Source of the DNA: Paenibacillus sp. FSL R5-0517
GTDB lineage: Bacteria; Bacillota; Bacilli; Paenibacillales; Paenibacillaceae
Assembly: GCF_037974355.1 (NCBI RefSeq)
Contig: NZ_CP150235.1
Span: 5,890,001 to 5,954,000, forward strand
DNA: 64,000 nt
Direction: 5' to 3'
Shown here: positions 44,206-53,585 of the stretch, piece after piece
Layout of the letters: each line of letters starts with the position of its first letter
Numbering within the stretch: the first letter of the stretch is position 1
Position numbers and translations under genes: made by a program
Notes under the pieces: model-generated
What the model saw: the letters and a program-made list of their open reading frames with translations, nothing else
The model's database searches: none
Told to the model about the DNA's origin: nothing

Positions 44206-45112
44206 CCCCTTTCACAAGCTTCATGAAATGTTCCTCAAGGGAATGAGCCCGTTTGGATAAGGATTCGATCTCAATGTCATACTGGATCAGCTTGGTGTTT
44301 AGTTCCGAAGGAATGATTCCCGGATCATAAATGCGTACCGTGTGGTCATCGACCAATTTATAATTACTCAAACCAAGTTGATGTTCAATGACATAGGTCG
44401 CTTTGCGGATATCAACCGCCTGTAGCTCAATGTACTCATTTTGACTTCCCCGAATGCTCTCCATCGATACTTCTTCGACCAAGCGACCACCGCGAATGAC
44501 ACCAACCGTGTCGGCAATCTGCTCTATCTCGCCAAGGATGTGACTTGAGACCAACAGGGTGATGCGATACTCGTTGCTAAGGCGCTTGAACAAATCTCGC
44601 ATTTCCCGGATCCCTACAGGGTCCAATCCGTTGATCGGTTCATCCAGAATGAGCAGTTCAGGTGTGGTTATGAGTGCACGAGCCAGTCCGAGCCTCTGCT
44701 TCATGCCCAGGGAGAAGTCCTTGACCGATTTCTTGCCCGTATCCTTCAACCCTACCATCTCCATCGTGTTGTCGATGATCTTTTTGTTGTAGAATCCCAT
44801 GTATTCACAGTGAAGCTCCAGATTCTCGCGAGCAGACAATCTATCATAGAAAAAAGGATATTCAATAATGCTGCCCATTCGCTTCAGCACTTCATAGGAG
44901 GTCGGCGTAAGCTTCTCCCCAAACAATTCAATCTCCCCTGAGGTGGGTTTGACGAGATTGGTCAGCATCTTCATGATGGTTGTTTTACCTGCACCATTCG
45001 GGCCAAGAAACCCATAGATCTCACCTTGCTTAATACTCATATTGACGTTGGATACAACCTCTGCCCCTTCATATACTTTGGTCACATCTATCGTTCGTGC
45101 GATATAATTCAT
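44189..45112 (-). CDS. ABC-2 exporter ATPase (YcbN/BcrA-like)
   Basis: The product has 307 residues. Walker A is GPNGAGKTTIM, the signature is FSLGMKQRLGLA, Walker B is ELLILDEPINGLDP, and the H-loop is VSSHILGE. A C-terminal ~80-residue extension is typical of BcrA-type ATPases. The start at 45112 has AAAGGAGA upstream. The length matches B. subtilis YcbN (about 307). It energises the adjacent permease. Confidence 0.93.
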   Translation of the reverse strand: MNYIARTIDVTKVYEGAEVVSNVNMSIKQGEIYGFLGPNGAGKTTIMKMLTNLVKPTSGEIELFGEKLTPTSYEVLKRMGSIIEYPFFYDRLSARENLELHCEYMGFYNKKIIDNTMEMVGLKDTGKKSVKDFSLGMKQRLGLARALITTPELLILDEPINGLDPVGIREMRDLFKRLSNEYRITLLVSSHILGEIEQIADTVGVIRGGRLVEEVSMESIRGSQNEYIELQAVDIRKATYVIEHQLGLSNYKLVDDHTVRIYDPGIIPSELNTKLIQYDIEIESLSKRAHSLEEHFMKLVKGDDDVA

Positions 45113-45238
45113 CGTCTTGTTCTCCTTTACGTCCCCTGTCCGGGTTCCTATATCTGTATTGTAAAGAGAAAAGTCTGCTTTTTTATTAATCAAATCTTAC
45201 AAAAACCTTAAGCTTGCCCGATAACACCAAAAACAGTT

Positions 45239-46171
45239 CTACCAAGCCTTGAAGGTCACTGAAAATACAGTCCGTTGATGTGGCACACTATGTAAATGAA
45301 TGCTTCCACCCATCCGCTCAACTAACCGCTTCGTGATCGTTAGACCAAGACCGCTGCCCTGATAGAGTCGATTACGGGAATCCTCCAGCGTATACATGCG
45401 TTCGAACACACGATTATGCTCACTTTCCGGAATCCCTTTGCCTTGATCCCAGATTTGCAGCGTAACATGTCCACCTGTCGAACGTTCAATAGATAGCCCC
45501 AACACCTTACCCTCTGCTCCATATTTCATCCCATTGGTAATCAGATTATCCAACACTCGGTTCAGAGCTTCTTCATTTGCTTGCACGAAGATATCCCCCT
45601 CAGGTATCTCCAACTGAACGTGCAACCCGAGCTTCGTCAACATTTCATAAAAGGAGAGCATCTTCACGCGGCTTAATTCGCTTATATTCACCCGACTAAG
45701 CACCAGCTCCGTGTCTCCGGATTCCAGCTTCGCCAAGTCAAAAAAGGAATGGATCAAACGCAAAACTTCCTGCGCCTTATCCTGGATTTTCTCCGTCATA
45801 ATCTTCCGTTCCTGATCGGTCAGTGATGAACTGTGCAGCAAGGTCTCACTGTAACCCAGCACAACTGTGAGCGGCGTTTTCAGGTCATGTGAAATGTTGG
45901 AAAGCATATTGCGCATTTCCTTCTCCTGATTCGTATAACCGGCCTTAGCGCGATGCGCATGGTCCAACAGCTGGTTCATGTCTTTCAGAAGCTGGCTAAC
46001 CTGCTCATCACTGTTGAATACAAGCAAACGCTCAAAGGTGCCTTGATCCAGAATTGCGGATATTTTCTGATGAATATAGGACAGGTGTTGGCTGCGTTTC
46101 CGCAATCTCATCCACAATCCAATGACCAGAATGGCTAGAATACCTGTTGTAATAGCAAAAATCAGTGTCAT
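45239..46171 (-). CDS. Histidine kinase with single N-terminal helix (YcbM-like)
   Basis: The product has 310 residues. One membrane helix (TLIFAITTGILAILVIGLW) is followed directly by the HisKA domain (NISHDLKTPLTVVLGYSETLL) and ATPase domain (DNLITNGMKYG, GSGLGLTITKRL). There is no extracellular sensor, so it probably senses through the membrane or through the ABC exporter, as in antimicrobial-peptide systems. Start and stop overlap the regulator (ATGA). Confidence 0.93.
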   Translation of the reverse strand: MTLIFAITTGILAILVIGLWMRLRKRSQHLSYIHQKISAILDQGTFERLLVFNSDEQVSQLLKDMNQLLDHAHRAKAGYTNQEKEMRNMLSNISHDLKTPLTVVLGYSETLLHSSSLTDQERKIMTEKIQDKAQEVLRLIHSFFDLAKLESGDTELVLSRVNISELSRVKMLSFYEMLTKLGLHVQLEIPEGDIFVQANEEALNRVLDNLITNGMKYGAEGKVLGLSIERSTGGHVTLQIWDQGKGIPESEHNRVFERMYTLEDSRNRLYQGSGLGLTITKRLVERMGGSIHLHSVPHQRTVFSVTFKAW

Positions 46172-46884
46172 GTCTGCTCCGCCTCCAGCTTATATCCGAT
46201 GCCCCAGAGTGTCTTGATATACTGGGGATCTGAAGGATCAGCCTCCAGTTTCTCACGCAGACGACGCATATGTACGTTAATGATATTTTCGTCCCCATAG
46301 TAATGATCATCCCAGACCGAGGCGTAGATCTGGGCCTTGGTAAACACTTTGCCCGGATGGGTGACCATTAGCTTCAGAATGCCAAACTCCTTGGAGGTTA
46401 GCTTGACGGGTGTACCTTCACGCTCCACCTCGTACGTCTCCATGTCGACAACAAGTCCTCCAATGTGAATACGCTGATCTTTAGCCACTTCTGCCACAGG
46501 CTGAGCGGTATAATTGGCGCGACGAATGGCAGCTTTAATGCGGGCGGTCAGTTCGATTAACGAGAAAGGTTTGCTCAAGTAATCATCTGCGCCGAAGCCC
46601 AGACCGAGCGCTTTATCCACCTCCCCATCCTTCGCAGACAGAATGAGCACAGGCACCAAACTCACTGCCCGAATGGTTTGCAGTACATCCATCCCACTCT
46701 TGCGAGGGAGCATCAGGTCCAGAATAACCAGATCATACCGCGGTTGTGACTGGCTGAACTGGCGTTCTGCTTCTAAGCCGTCATATGCATACGTGACGTC
46801 GTAGCCCTCTTTTTCCAGATAAGGTCCGACCATTTCACTAATTGAACGATCATCTTCAACAAACAACAAGCGGTGACTTGACAC
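46168..46884 (-). CDS. OmpR-family response regulator (YcbL-like)
   Basis: The product has 238 residues. Receiver: LLFVEDDRSISEMVGPYL with Asp in LVILDLMLPRKSG and Lys in YLSKPFSLIEL. The winged helix ends HYYGDENIINVHMRRLREKL. It starts at GTG with GGAGGGAAACGC upstream. It is the first gene of the ycbLMNO-like operon and probably activates the exporter genes at 44.2-45.1 kb. Confidence 0.94.
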   Translation of the reverse strand: MSSHRLLFVEDDRSISEMVGPYLEKEGYDVTYAYDGLEAERQFSQSQPRYDLVILDLMLPRKSGMDVLQTIRAVSLVPVLILSAKDGEVDKALGLGFGADDYLSKPFSLIELTARIKAAIRRANYTAQPVAEVAKDQRIHIGGLVVDMETYEVEREGTPVKLTSKEFGILKLMVTHPGKVFTKAQIYASVWDDHYYGDENIINVHMRRLREKLEADPSDPQYIKTLWGIGYKLEAEQT

Positions 46885-46952
46885 GCGTTTCCCTCCAACA
46901 TGAACATTTTTCCTATATTACCTCACAGTTTGGTTGAATTGGCAATGACATA

Positions 46953-47008
46953 CGAAAAAACCTGACAGGAAGTACACTTCGATATAAAGTGTGTTTTCCT
47001 GCCAGGTC
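46953..47008 (-). terminator. Intrinsic terminator of degV
   Basis: ACCTGACAGGAA and TTCCTGCCAGGT pair with an inner ACTTT/AAAGT stem. The minus strand continues TTTTTTCG. It lies about 40 bp 3' of degV. Confidence 0.88.
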
Positions 47009-47045
47009 TATGAGCGTTTATCGATGATTGCTTGTTCGTTTAATC

Positions 47046-47891
47046 TCAATATCCGTTCTCGCTGTGTATCCAGCATAGTCCAATGGTTCCTGCACCTGCA
47101 TGTATACTCACCACAGGGATGAACGGCATGATTTCGGTCTTTAGTTTGGGGAGCAGATTGGCAATCTGCTTCTTGATCGTGACGGCTTCTTCCTGATTGT
47201 TCGCATGCATAATGCATACATGCTTTACTTTCTCCATATCCAGCTTAAGCATATCCAACATGCGATCTTTCGTTCTCTTGAATGTGCGAATCTTCTCATT
47301 CACAACCACTTTGCCCTCTTCAAATCGGAGCAGCAGATGGATCTTGAGCAGTTGACTGATGATCAGCTGTGTGCCGGATACCCGGCCACTGCGATGAAGA
47401 TGCTGAAGGCTCGCTGGTATGAGGTAAAAGGACATGTTATCAATCATTTGTTCAATATTTACTTTGATCTCGGAAGCCGAACATCCCTGCTTCTGCCATT
47501 CCAATCCTTGCATAACCATCTCACGAAGAGGATAGGCACCTGCCTTTGAATCAATTGCGGTCACCGTCACTCCTGCAATCTCTGCAGCCTGCATGGACGT
47601 ATGCAGCGTTCCGCTAAGCGCTGTAGAGCAATGAATCGTAATAATCTCATCGTACTTGTCTTTGAGCGATTCATACAGTTCAATGAACTCGCCAATAGGT
47701 GGCTGCGAACTGCTCGCACGTGAAGCCTCCGCAAGTTTCTCATAGAACATTTCAGATGTAATGTCATCGGTTTCCCGGTAACATTCCTCTCCAAATACGA
47801 TGCGCAGCGGTACGATGTAGATATGATTTTGCTCCGCAAAAACGGGATCCAGTGTACTGGTACTATCGGTGACCCATGCAATTTTCTTCAT
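47046..47891 (-). CDS. DegV-family fatty-acid-binding protein
   Basis: The product has 281 residues. The DegV opening IAWVTDSTSTLDP carries the conserved Ser/Thr that contacts the fatty-acid carboxylate; SQPPIGEFIELYE and IHCSTALSGT follow. Such proteins present fatty acids to the FakA kinase. No FakA is present here. It is monocistronic and divergent from the ABC-2 exporter operon. A cre-like site lies about 95 bp upstream. Confidence 0.92.
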   Translation of the reverse strand: MKKIAWVTDSTSTLDPVFAEQNHIYIVPLRIVFGEECYRETDDITSEMFYEKLAEASRASSSQPPIGEFIELYESLKDKYDEIITIHCSTALSGTLHTSMQAAEIAGVTVTAIDSKAGAYPLREMVMQGLEWQKQGCSASEIKVNIEQMIDNMSFYLIPASLQHLHRSGRVSGTQLIISQLLKIHLLLRFEEGKVVVNEKIRTFKRTKDRMLDMLKLDMEKVKHVCIMHANNQEEAVTIKKQIANLLPKLKTEIMPFIPVVSIHAGAGTIGLCWIHSENGY

Positions 47892-48196
47892 GACATCCTT
47901 CTCTCTTGCCGGATTGTTCGTTCTGTATCCTCAATCGTCAGGCACAAGCCCGGCGGTTTATTTAAAATTTGAATATTTTACATTGTAAACGTTTGCGATA
48001 CTGCCCCTCAATTATAAATGACTGGACAGACCGTTGTCTTGTGGCGCAATCATGAACGCCCCTATTAATCCCATTATTAGCTAAAAAAATGTCTTGCCTG
48101 TGAAGGAATAAATTGGTATGCTGTTGTCCTTCTCTCTTTTTCGCCTTGACTGAAGTGAACGGAAACGCCGTTCAATCCACTTATCGGAGGTGTCAC
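47892..48196. promoter_or_regulatory. Divergent promoter region with cre-like site and inverted repeat
   Basis: The 305-bp interval separates degV (minus) from the ABC-2 operon (plus). TGTAAACGTTTGCG at 47984-47997 matches the CcpA cre consensus except for the last base. TGAACGG-AAACG-CCGTTCA at 48156-48174 is a perfect 7-bp inverted repeat about 22 bp before the exporter start, an operator or leader hairpin. No gene was seen. Confidence 0.45.
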
Positions 48197-48973
48197 ATGC
48201 TTTATTTCACTCTGGCTTCCAAAGCCTACTCCCGGAATCTGCAATACCGCGGGGCACACATGGTACATAACTTGGCAAGCGCCATGTTTGGTTACATGTA
48301 TGCCTGCCTCTGGATCGGCATCGGGGCCGACCATACGCTCGGGGAATACGGGACACAAGGGATGATCAGTTACATTGCATTCACGCAATCCTCTCTCTGG
48401 ATCTCGGGTTTTCTCACGAATGGATTGGGGATTCCCCTATCCGTCAGGACAGGGCAGATTGCACTGGATCTGATGAGGCCTGTTCATCTGTTCACCCACC
48501 TGATGGCACGCGAATGGGGGCAGATTGCCTACCAGTTCGTGTACAAAAGTATTCCAATCTACCTGCTCTTCTCCATTGTCTTTTCCCTGCATTGGCCCTC
48601 AGACGTTTCAACACTTGGTTATGCTGCACTTGGTCTTGCCGGCGCCGCATACTTGTCCATCTGTATGAACTACATCATTGGTGTCACGTCGATGTGGACC
48701 ACAGAGTCCTCCTGGCTTCACTGGGGCAATCACGCGATGATGAATCTGCTGGCTGGTTTTTTCATTCCGCTGGAATGGCTGCCGAACTGGCTTGAACAAC
48801 TTGCCTGGATATCCCCCTACCCATTCCTTCTCTATGTACCTACCCGAATCTATCTTGGTTTCGAAGATGGCTCCTTGTTATGGGGAACCTTGCTTTGGTG
48901 CGTCTTTATGACGTTGATTTGTCTTGTGATCACCCAAGTGTTACGTCGTAAAGTGGAGGTGCAGGGCGGATGA
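48197..48973 (+). CDS. ABC-2 exporter membrane subunit (DUF990-type)
   Basis: The product has 258 residues with six helices. The phrases YRGAHMVHNLASAMFGYMYACLW and GIPLSVRTGQIALDLMRPVHLF are typical of the ABC2_membrane/DUF990 exporters. The start at 48197 has CGGAGGTG upstream. The next gene overlaps by four bases, so the two permease subunits are coupled and probably form a heterodimer. The cargo is unknown. Confidence 0.85.
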   Translation: MLYFTLASKAYSRNLQYRGAHMVHNLASAMFGYMYACLWIGIGADHTLGEYGTQGMISYIAFTQSSLWISGFLTNGLGIPLSVRTGQIALDLMRPVHLFTHLMAREWGQIAYQFVYKSIPIYLLFSIVFSLHWPSDVSTLGYAALGLAGAAYLSICMNYIIGVTSMWTTESSWLHWGNHAMMNLLAGFFIPLEWLPNWLEQLAWISPYPFLLYVPTRIYLGFEDGSLLWGTLLWCVFMTLICLVITQVLRRKVEVQGG

Positions 48974-49770
48974 AGCGAACTTCCTGGTTCCATTTATATA
49001 AAATGCTCATTCGAACAAGCATCCGCAGCCGGATGCAATACAAGTTCAATTTCATCATGGCGTCCGTACTGGCCGCTTTAATTCAGATCTCCGAGTTCCT
49101 GATGGTTGCTCTTGTACTGCACCGATTCGGTGCAATTAAGGGCTGGTCCCTCCATGAGATCGGTTATCTCTTTGCGATCATGACGTTATCCAAAACACTG
49201 TATCGGACATTCGGCAATGAGGTGCATCATCTGGAAAAATATCTGGTTAATGGTGAGCTTGATCAACTGTTAACACGTCCCATGCCCATATTGCTGGCAC
49301 TGCTGCCGCAAAACTTCCGCATCATGGCTGGAGAAGTCCTACAAGGCGGATTCATTCTCTGCTGGTCTTTGACAGGCATGATGCACAGCGGACAGATCGG
49401 CTGGATCGCCATTCCCTTCTCCCTGCTCATTATTCTGACGGGAGCAGTCATTCTCTTTTCTATCGGACTCGCGACTGCCACACTCGGATTCTGGACCACA
49501 CGCATCGAGGAATTACAGACGATTACTGAAGATGCAGCACGAACGGCTGCCCAATATCCGCTAACGTTATATCCCAAATGGATGTCTGGCATTCTGCTAA
49601 CGGTGATTCCCGTAGGGTTCGTCAACTATATCCCATCACTCTATCTACTGCGGGGTGAAGGAGGAGCGTGGATTCTTATTGTTGTTGCGGCGGTTGCCGT
49701 ACTGAGCTTGGCTGCAAGTCTGCGTTTCTGGCAATTCGGCTTGACCAAATATCAAAGTACAGGTAGCTAA
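48970..49770 (+). CDS. ABC-2 exporter membrane subunit (DUF990-type)
   Basis: The product has 266 residues with six helices. The motif EVHHLEKYLVNGELDQLLTRPMPIL matches the second subunit of DUF990 exporter pairs. It overlaps the first subunit by ATGA and is followed by the ATPase gene after 16 bp. The two subunits and the ATPase form one transporter. The substrate is unknown. Confidence 0.85.
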   Translation: MKRTSWFHLYKMLIRTSIRSRMQYKFNFIMASVLAALIQISEFLMVALVLHRFGAIKGWSLHEIGYLFAIMTLSKTLYRTFGNEVHHLEKYLVNGELDQLLTRPMPILLALLPQNFRIMAGEVLQGGFILCWSLTGMMHSGQIGWIAIPFSLLIILTGAVILFSIGLATATLGFWTTRIEELQTITEDAARTAAQYPLTLYPKWMSGILLTVIPVGFVNYIPSLYLLRGEGGAWILIVVAAVAVLSLAASLRFWQFGLTKYQSTGS

Positions 49771-49786
49771 GGAGGCGAAAAGAATT

Positions 49787-50761
49787 ATGAACATGATCAC
49801 AGCACGACATCTGCAAAAGGAATTCAAAACTCCTGTTATTCGCGAAGGACGTTTCTCCGGATTACGTACATTATTTTCACGTGAGACTGTGTCCAAGGAA
49901 GCAGTATGCGATATCAGTTTTGATATCGGCCCAGGTGAGTTTGTAGGCTACATCGGTCCAAACGGGGCCGGCAAATCTACAACGATCAAAATGCTGACAG
50001 GTATCCTGCACCCCACCTCGGGCGAGGTACGGCTTGACGGTATGAACCCGCATCTGGACAGGCGCAGAACCGTGGGTCGACTCGGCGTCGTGTTTGGCCA
50101 GCGCAGCCAGCTCTGGTGGGATCTGCCTGTGAAAGATTCATATGATATTCTGGCCGAGATGTACGGCGTCCGGACCGAGGACAAAAAGAAACGGCTGTCC
50201 CAGTTCGCCGAGCTGCTGGACCTTGAATCGTTCTGGGCCACGCCTGTCCGCAAGCTCTCGCTTGGACAACGCATGCGTGCGGATCTCGCAGCTTCCATGC
50301 TGCATGATCCCGAACTGCTTTTTCTCGATGAACCCACGATTGGACTGGATGTGAACGCCAAACGGAACATACGCCAATTTCTACGTACATTAAATGAGGA
50401 GTTTGGCAAAACGATTTTGCTGACCACCCATGACATGGACGACATCGAACAGTTATGCAGCCGGGTCATGGTGATCAACCATGGTCAGCTTACATATGAC
50501 GGCTCGATCCCTTCTCTGCGTGACACTATCGGTCTGCCGACACTTATCCGAGTTACGTATCGGGGTTCATTTCTTATGCCTGATACCATACCGTCCGCCA
50601 TTCAGATCACAGCAGTGGAAGGGCAGATTGTCACTGTGGAAGTTAACCGGAAGGAATGGAGAACGATGGACATTCTGAAGCAACTTGAACAATGGGGTGA
50701 AATTGAAGATGTGGAGATGAAGGAACCCGACTTCGAAGATATCATCCACCGGGTGTATTAG
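49787..50761 (+). CDS. ABC exporter ATPase
   Basis: The product has 324 residues. Walker A is GPNGAGKSTTIKML, the signature is LSLGQRMRADL, Walker B is LLFLDEPTIGLDVNAK and the H-loop is LTTHDMDD. A ~70-residue C-terminal tail follows. It starts at ATG with AAGGAGGCG. It completes the three-gene exporter operon on the plus strand. Confidence 0.93.
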   Translation: MNMITARHLQKEFKTPVIREGRFSGLRTLFSRETVSKEAVCDISFDIGPGEFVGYIGPNGAGKSTTIKMLTGILHPTSGEVRLDGMNPHLDRRRTVGRLGVVFGQRSQLWWDLPVKDSYDILAEMYGVRTEDKKKRLSQFAELLDLESFWATPVRKLSLGQRMRADLAASMLHDPELLFLDEPTIGLDVNAKRNIRQFLRTLNEEFGKTILLTTHDMDDIEQLCSRVMVINHGQLTYDGSIPSLRDTIGLPTLIRVTYRGSFLMPDTIPSAIQITAVEGQIVTVEVNRKEWRTMDILKQLEQWGEIEDVEMKEPDFEDIIHRVY

Positions 50762-50857
50762 TTGGCCCATTTTGTGAGGAAATAGGATGAAGACCTGTTC
50801 TCACGCCGTTACATGAAAGAGGGACATAGCGTACTGTACTAATGGAGGTGAAGCGTC

Positions 50858-51535
50858 ATGCTTGTGACCAAACATGTCCTGGCAGCATCCAGTGTACACG
50901 CCACTCCCTATTTCATCGTACGTGGCATGATGCCGGGACCGGTAATGTTTATTACATCCGGGGTTCACGGGAACGAAACGGCGAGCATGGCTGCTGCGCA
51001 AAAACTCGCAGATGATTGTGCGACTGGTCGCCACAGCATTCGGCGAGGGCTGTTAATTATCGTGCCACGTGTGAACCAGCAAGCCTACGCCAAGAAAATC
51101 AGAGGCAAGCCAGATCTGAATCGTACGTTTCCACGCCGTATGTCAGGCAAGGCCAAGCATCCGCTCGCTGCTGCAGTTTTTCGTTTGGCGCGTGAACATC
51201 GGGCCGATTGGTGGCTTGATCTGCATGAAGCCAATGGAATGTCTCAACTGAGTTCCCGAGTGCTTGGACAGACGTTGATCACCAATCCCGGCAGTCGCAC
51301 CATTCCAGCTTGCAGGAAAGTTATTGAACGGATGAATCGGTCGATTGCCATTCGTGATCGTCATTTTAACCTGAAGCAGCATGAATTGCCGGGATCTGCC
51401 CGTACAGCGGCTTCAAGAGTACTACAAGCCCGTTCTGTTACCGTGGAGACCTGCTGGAGTCTGAAGCGCGCGACCCGTATCAAGTATCAGACGGAGATTG
51501 TGCACCATTTTCTGCGTGAAGCGGGCATGTCATGA
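50858..51535 (+). CDS. AstE/AspA-like zinc deacylase (succinylglutamate desuccinylase fold)
   Basis: The product has 225 residues. Zinc ligands are visible as HGNE (H37, E40) and the later His in WWLDLHEAN, with DLNRTFPRR as substrate-binding Arg motif and the putative general-base Glu in VTVETCW. It is shorter than typical AstE/AspA enzymes (about 320), lacking the C-terminal beta domain. It lies 97 bp after the exporter on the same strand and may belong to the same unit. The substrate is unknown. Confidence 0.8.
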   Translation: MLVTKHVLAASSVHATPYFIVRGMMPGPVMFITSGVHGNETASMAAAQKLADDCATGRHSIRRGLLIIVPRVNQQAYAKKIRGKPDLNRTFPRRMSGKAKHPLAAAVFRLAREHRADWWLDLHEANGMSQLSSRVLGQTLITNPGSRTIPACRKVIERMNRSIAIRDRHFNLKQHELPGSARTAASRVLQARSVTVETCWSLKRATRIKYQTEIVHHFLREAGMS

Positions 51536-51560
51536 TTAAGACCATTAAGATAGAGATAAA

Positions 51561-51620
51561 ATAAACCTCGAACAGAGCGTGCCCGAAGTACATCTTAAGG
51601 CGCTCTTTGTCCGAGGTTTT
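51561..51620. terminator. Converging terminator between the deacylase and MerR genes
   Basis: AAACCTCG and CGAGGTTT form the outer stem, and GAGCG/CGCTC an inner stem. A and T runs lie on both sides, so it can serve both strands. Confidence 0.75.
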
Positions 51621-51625
51621 ACAGT

Positions 51626-52027
51626 TTATAACTCTTTCTTTTGCACCCTGAACGATTGAATATAATTGTCGATATCGTCCTCTGGTGTATGCAACAGTCT
51701 AGCCAAATGAATCTGCATCTCTTCCAGATGCTCAATATGCTTCTGAATATCAGCAATTCGGTCACGGACGAGTGTTTTTAACGTATCCTTTTCCATGTCT
51801 TCCTGGCTAAGCAGTTGCAGGGTCTCTTGTATCTCCTTTAAGGAGTAACCCAGCAACTGGGCATCCTTAATGAACTTAATTTTGACCAGATAATCCTCGG
51901 TATACACCCGGTATCCGTTGGAGGAACGACGGGGAGCAGGCAGAATTCCACTATCCTCGTAGTAACGGAGGGTTGCCATACTCACACCTGTACGCTTGGC
52001 CAACATTCCTCTTGTCATGGTTTCCAT
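51626..52027 (-). CDS. MerR-family transcriptional regulator
   Basis: The product has 133 residues. The MerR helix-turn-helix reads RTGVSMATLRYYEDSGILPAPRR with wing residues GYRVYTEDYLVKIKFIKDAQLLGYSLKEI, followed by a coiled coil. There is no Cys pair for metal binding. It sits 26 bp after the hydrolase gene in the same operon. The 22-bp palindrome in front of that operon is its likely operator. The start has GGAGGGG upstream. Confidence 0.93.
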   Translation of the reverse strand: METMTRGMLAKRTGVSMATLRYYEDSGILPAPRRSSNGYRVYTEDYLVKIKFIKDAQLLGYSLKEIQETLQLLSQEDMEKDTLKTLVRDRIADIQKHIEHLEEMQIHLARLLHTPEDDIDNYIQSFRVQKKEL

Positions 52028-52053
52028 GCCTACCCCTCCACCCTTCTGCAGAC

Positions 52054-53550
52054 TTATTGTGCTTGTTCGTTACGTATCTTGGTATATTTGGCATCGTAAG
52101 TGACCTCAGGAAATTGAGATGCAGGGCCTTGCAATAACGGCTGCTCCTCCCCTTTGAGATACCGGTCAAAGAATGCGAGCGCATAGGATCTTGTTATATC
52201 CACATTATGTTCTGGCGTCATGCCTCTGGCAAATAGTTTCGGTGAAATCAATGAAATATCCGTAAAGCTTTGATGAAAGAAATTCTCCACCGTCAGATAA
52301 TAGGTATCATTCAGACTGCTTGTCATCACATGGTCCAAATCCGGCTCAAACTCAGGGTAGAACACGTTATCTTTGGATGTAGCATTCGGATCGAAGCTTT
52401 TAGCCGTTTCGCCAGACATGATGTACATAAAGGGTTGTTTTAATGCCGTCTTGGAGACGCTGCCCCAGAAGCCGCCTTCCAAACTGAGTCCTGCACGTAA
52501 ACGTTCATCCTGTGCGAGTGCTTCGGCTGTTGTAGCCCCGCCATAAGAGTGCCCCATAATGCCTGTATGATTCAGGTCAAGCTTGCCTTCCAACACCTGA
52601 TTGGGATCATTCAGATTCCACTGTTCAAGCGTGTCGAGTACAAATCGTGCATCCGCTGCACGAATGCCTACTCCCTCCACATTATATTGATACAGTTCTT
52701 CTGACGTTGCAAATTCAGGCCCGGCTTCATAAGACACTTTACGCCCATCGGGGAAGGTAACGCGAGCTGAGGTATACGGATGATCCATACCAACAACAAT
52801 ATAGCCATGGCTGACCAGTTCCTCGACAGCAGTCATGCTCTGGAAACGGGCAGAACGGACACCGGGAGAGAACAGCACCACAGGATAAGAAGGGCTTGCG
52901 TCTGATATGGCTGCGCCTTTAACCACATGTGTCGGAATAGTATCAAGGTAGCTGAACACCTTGGGCGGGATACCAAATACCAGACTGATGGCTTCTCCAA
53001 GTTCAGACGGGTAAGATTCAGGAGTTATTCCCTTTGCATCCTCCGGGTTCACTGGATACCACACGTTAATCATCAGTTCCCGTTTGTCCCCGTTTTCGGG
53101 TGTAAACGTCTCTTCACGGGTTTCATCCACCAATTGCTGCGAAAATGTACCGATCGCAAACTGCCCCGTAGGATCAGGAATCGTAAATGCTGGAAAATAC
53201 CAAGTGAGCAGTCCTGAGCCAACGCCAGAGACCAGCGCCAGCATCGCAACCAGCGTGAGTTGAAGCCAAGAACGCCATCTTGGTTTCTGCTTCTCTGCAA
53301 AATGCCCGGTGACTCTGTTACGATACTCTTTCACTACCTTAATGATTAATACGATGAAGATTATGCCTGCAACAAGATACGTTGGCAGCAGCATCACGCG
53401 AAACGAATCTAATATACCGTGAAGCAGCAATGCTAATATCAAGGCAGCCGACATTCCTGCCGCAAGTTTCCGACGCTTTGAGTACATAGGTATACACAAC
53501 GCTGCGCCAATCGTTACAAGTACCAGTATCCATTCCATTAGTTTCATCAT
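52054..53550 (-). CDS. Membrane-anchored alpha/beta hydrolase (PAF-acetylhydrolase-like)
   Basis: The product has 498 residues. The first ~130 residues hold four hydrophobic segments, and the rest is an alpha/beta hydrolase domain. The nucleophile elbow is GIMGHSYGGATTAEAL, and the oxyanion-side strand is SPSYPVVLFSPGVRSARFQS. It probably acts outside the membrane on an ester. It is the first gene of hydrolase - merR. Such a pairing suggests induction by the hydrolase substrate. Confidence 0.88.
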   Translation of the reverse strand: MMKLMEWILVLVTIGAALCIPMYSKRRKLAAGMSAALILALLLHGILDSFRVMLLPTYLVAGIIFIVLIIKVVKEYRNRVTGHFAEKQKPRWRSWLQLTLVAMLALVSGVGSGLLTWYFPAFTIPDPTGQFAIGTFSQQLVDETREETFTPENGDKRELMINVWYPVNPEDAKGITPESYPSELGEAISLVFGIPPKVFSYLDTIPTHVVKGAAISDASPSYPVVLFSPGVRSARFQSMTAVEELVSHGYIVVGMDHPYTSARVTFPDGRKVSYEAGPEFATSEELYQYNVEGVGIRAADARFVLDTLEQWNLNDPNQVLEGKLDLNHTGIMGHSYGGATTAEALAQDERLRAGLSLEGGFWGSVSKTALKQPFMYIMSGETAKSFDPNATSKDNVFYPEFEPDLDHVMTSSLNDTYYLTVENFFHQSFTDISLISPKLFARGMTPEHNVDITRSYALAFFDRYLKGEEQPLLQGPASQFPEVTYDAKYTKIRNEQAQ

Positions 53551-53585
53551 TCATCCTCCAAACATTGTTGATAAAACCAGAATAA

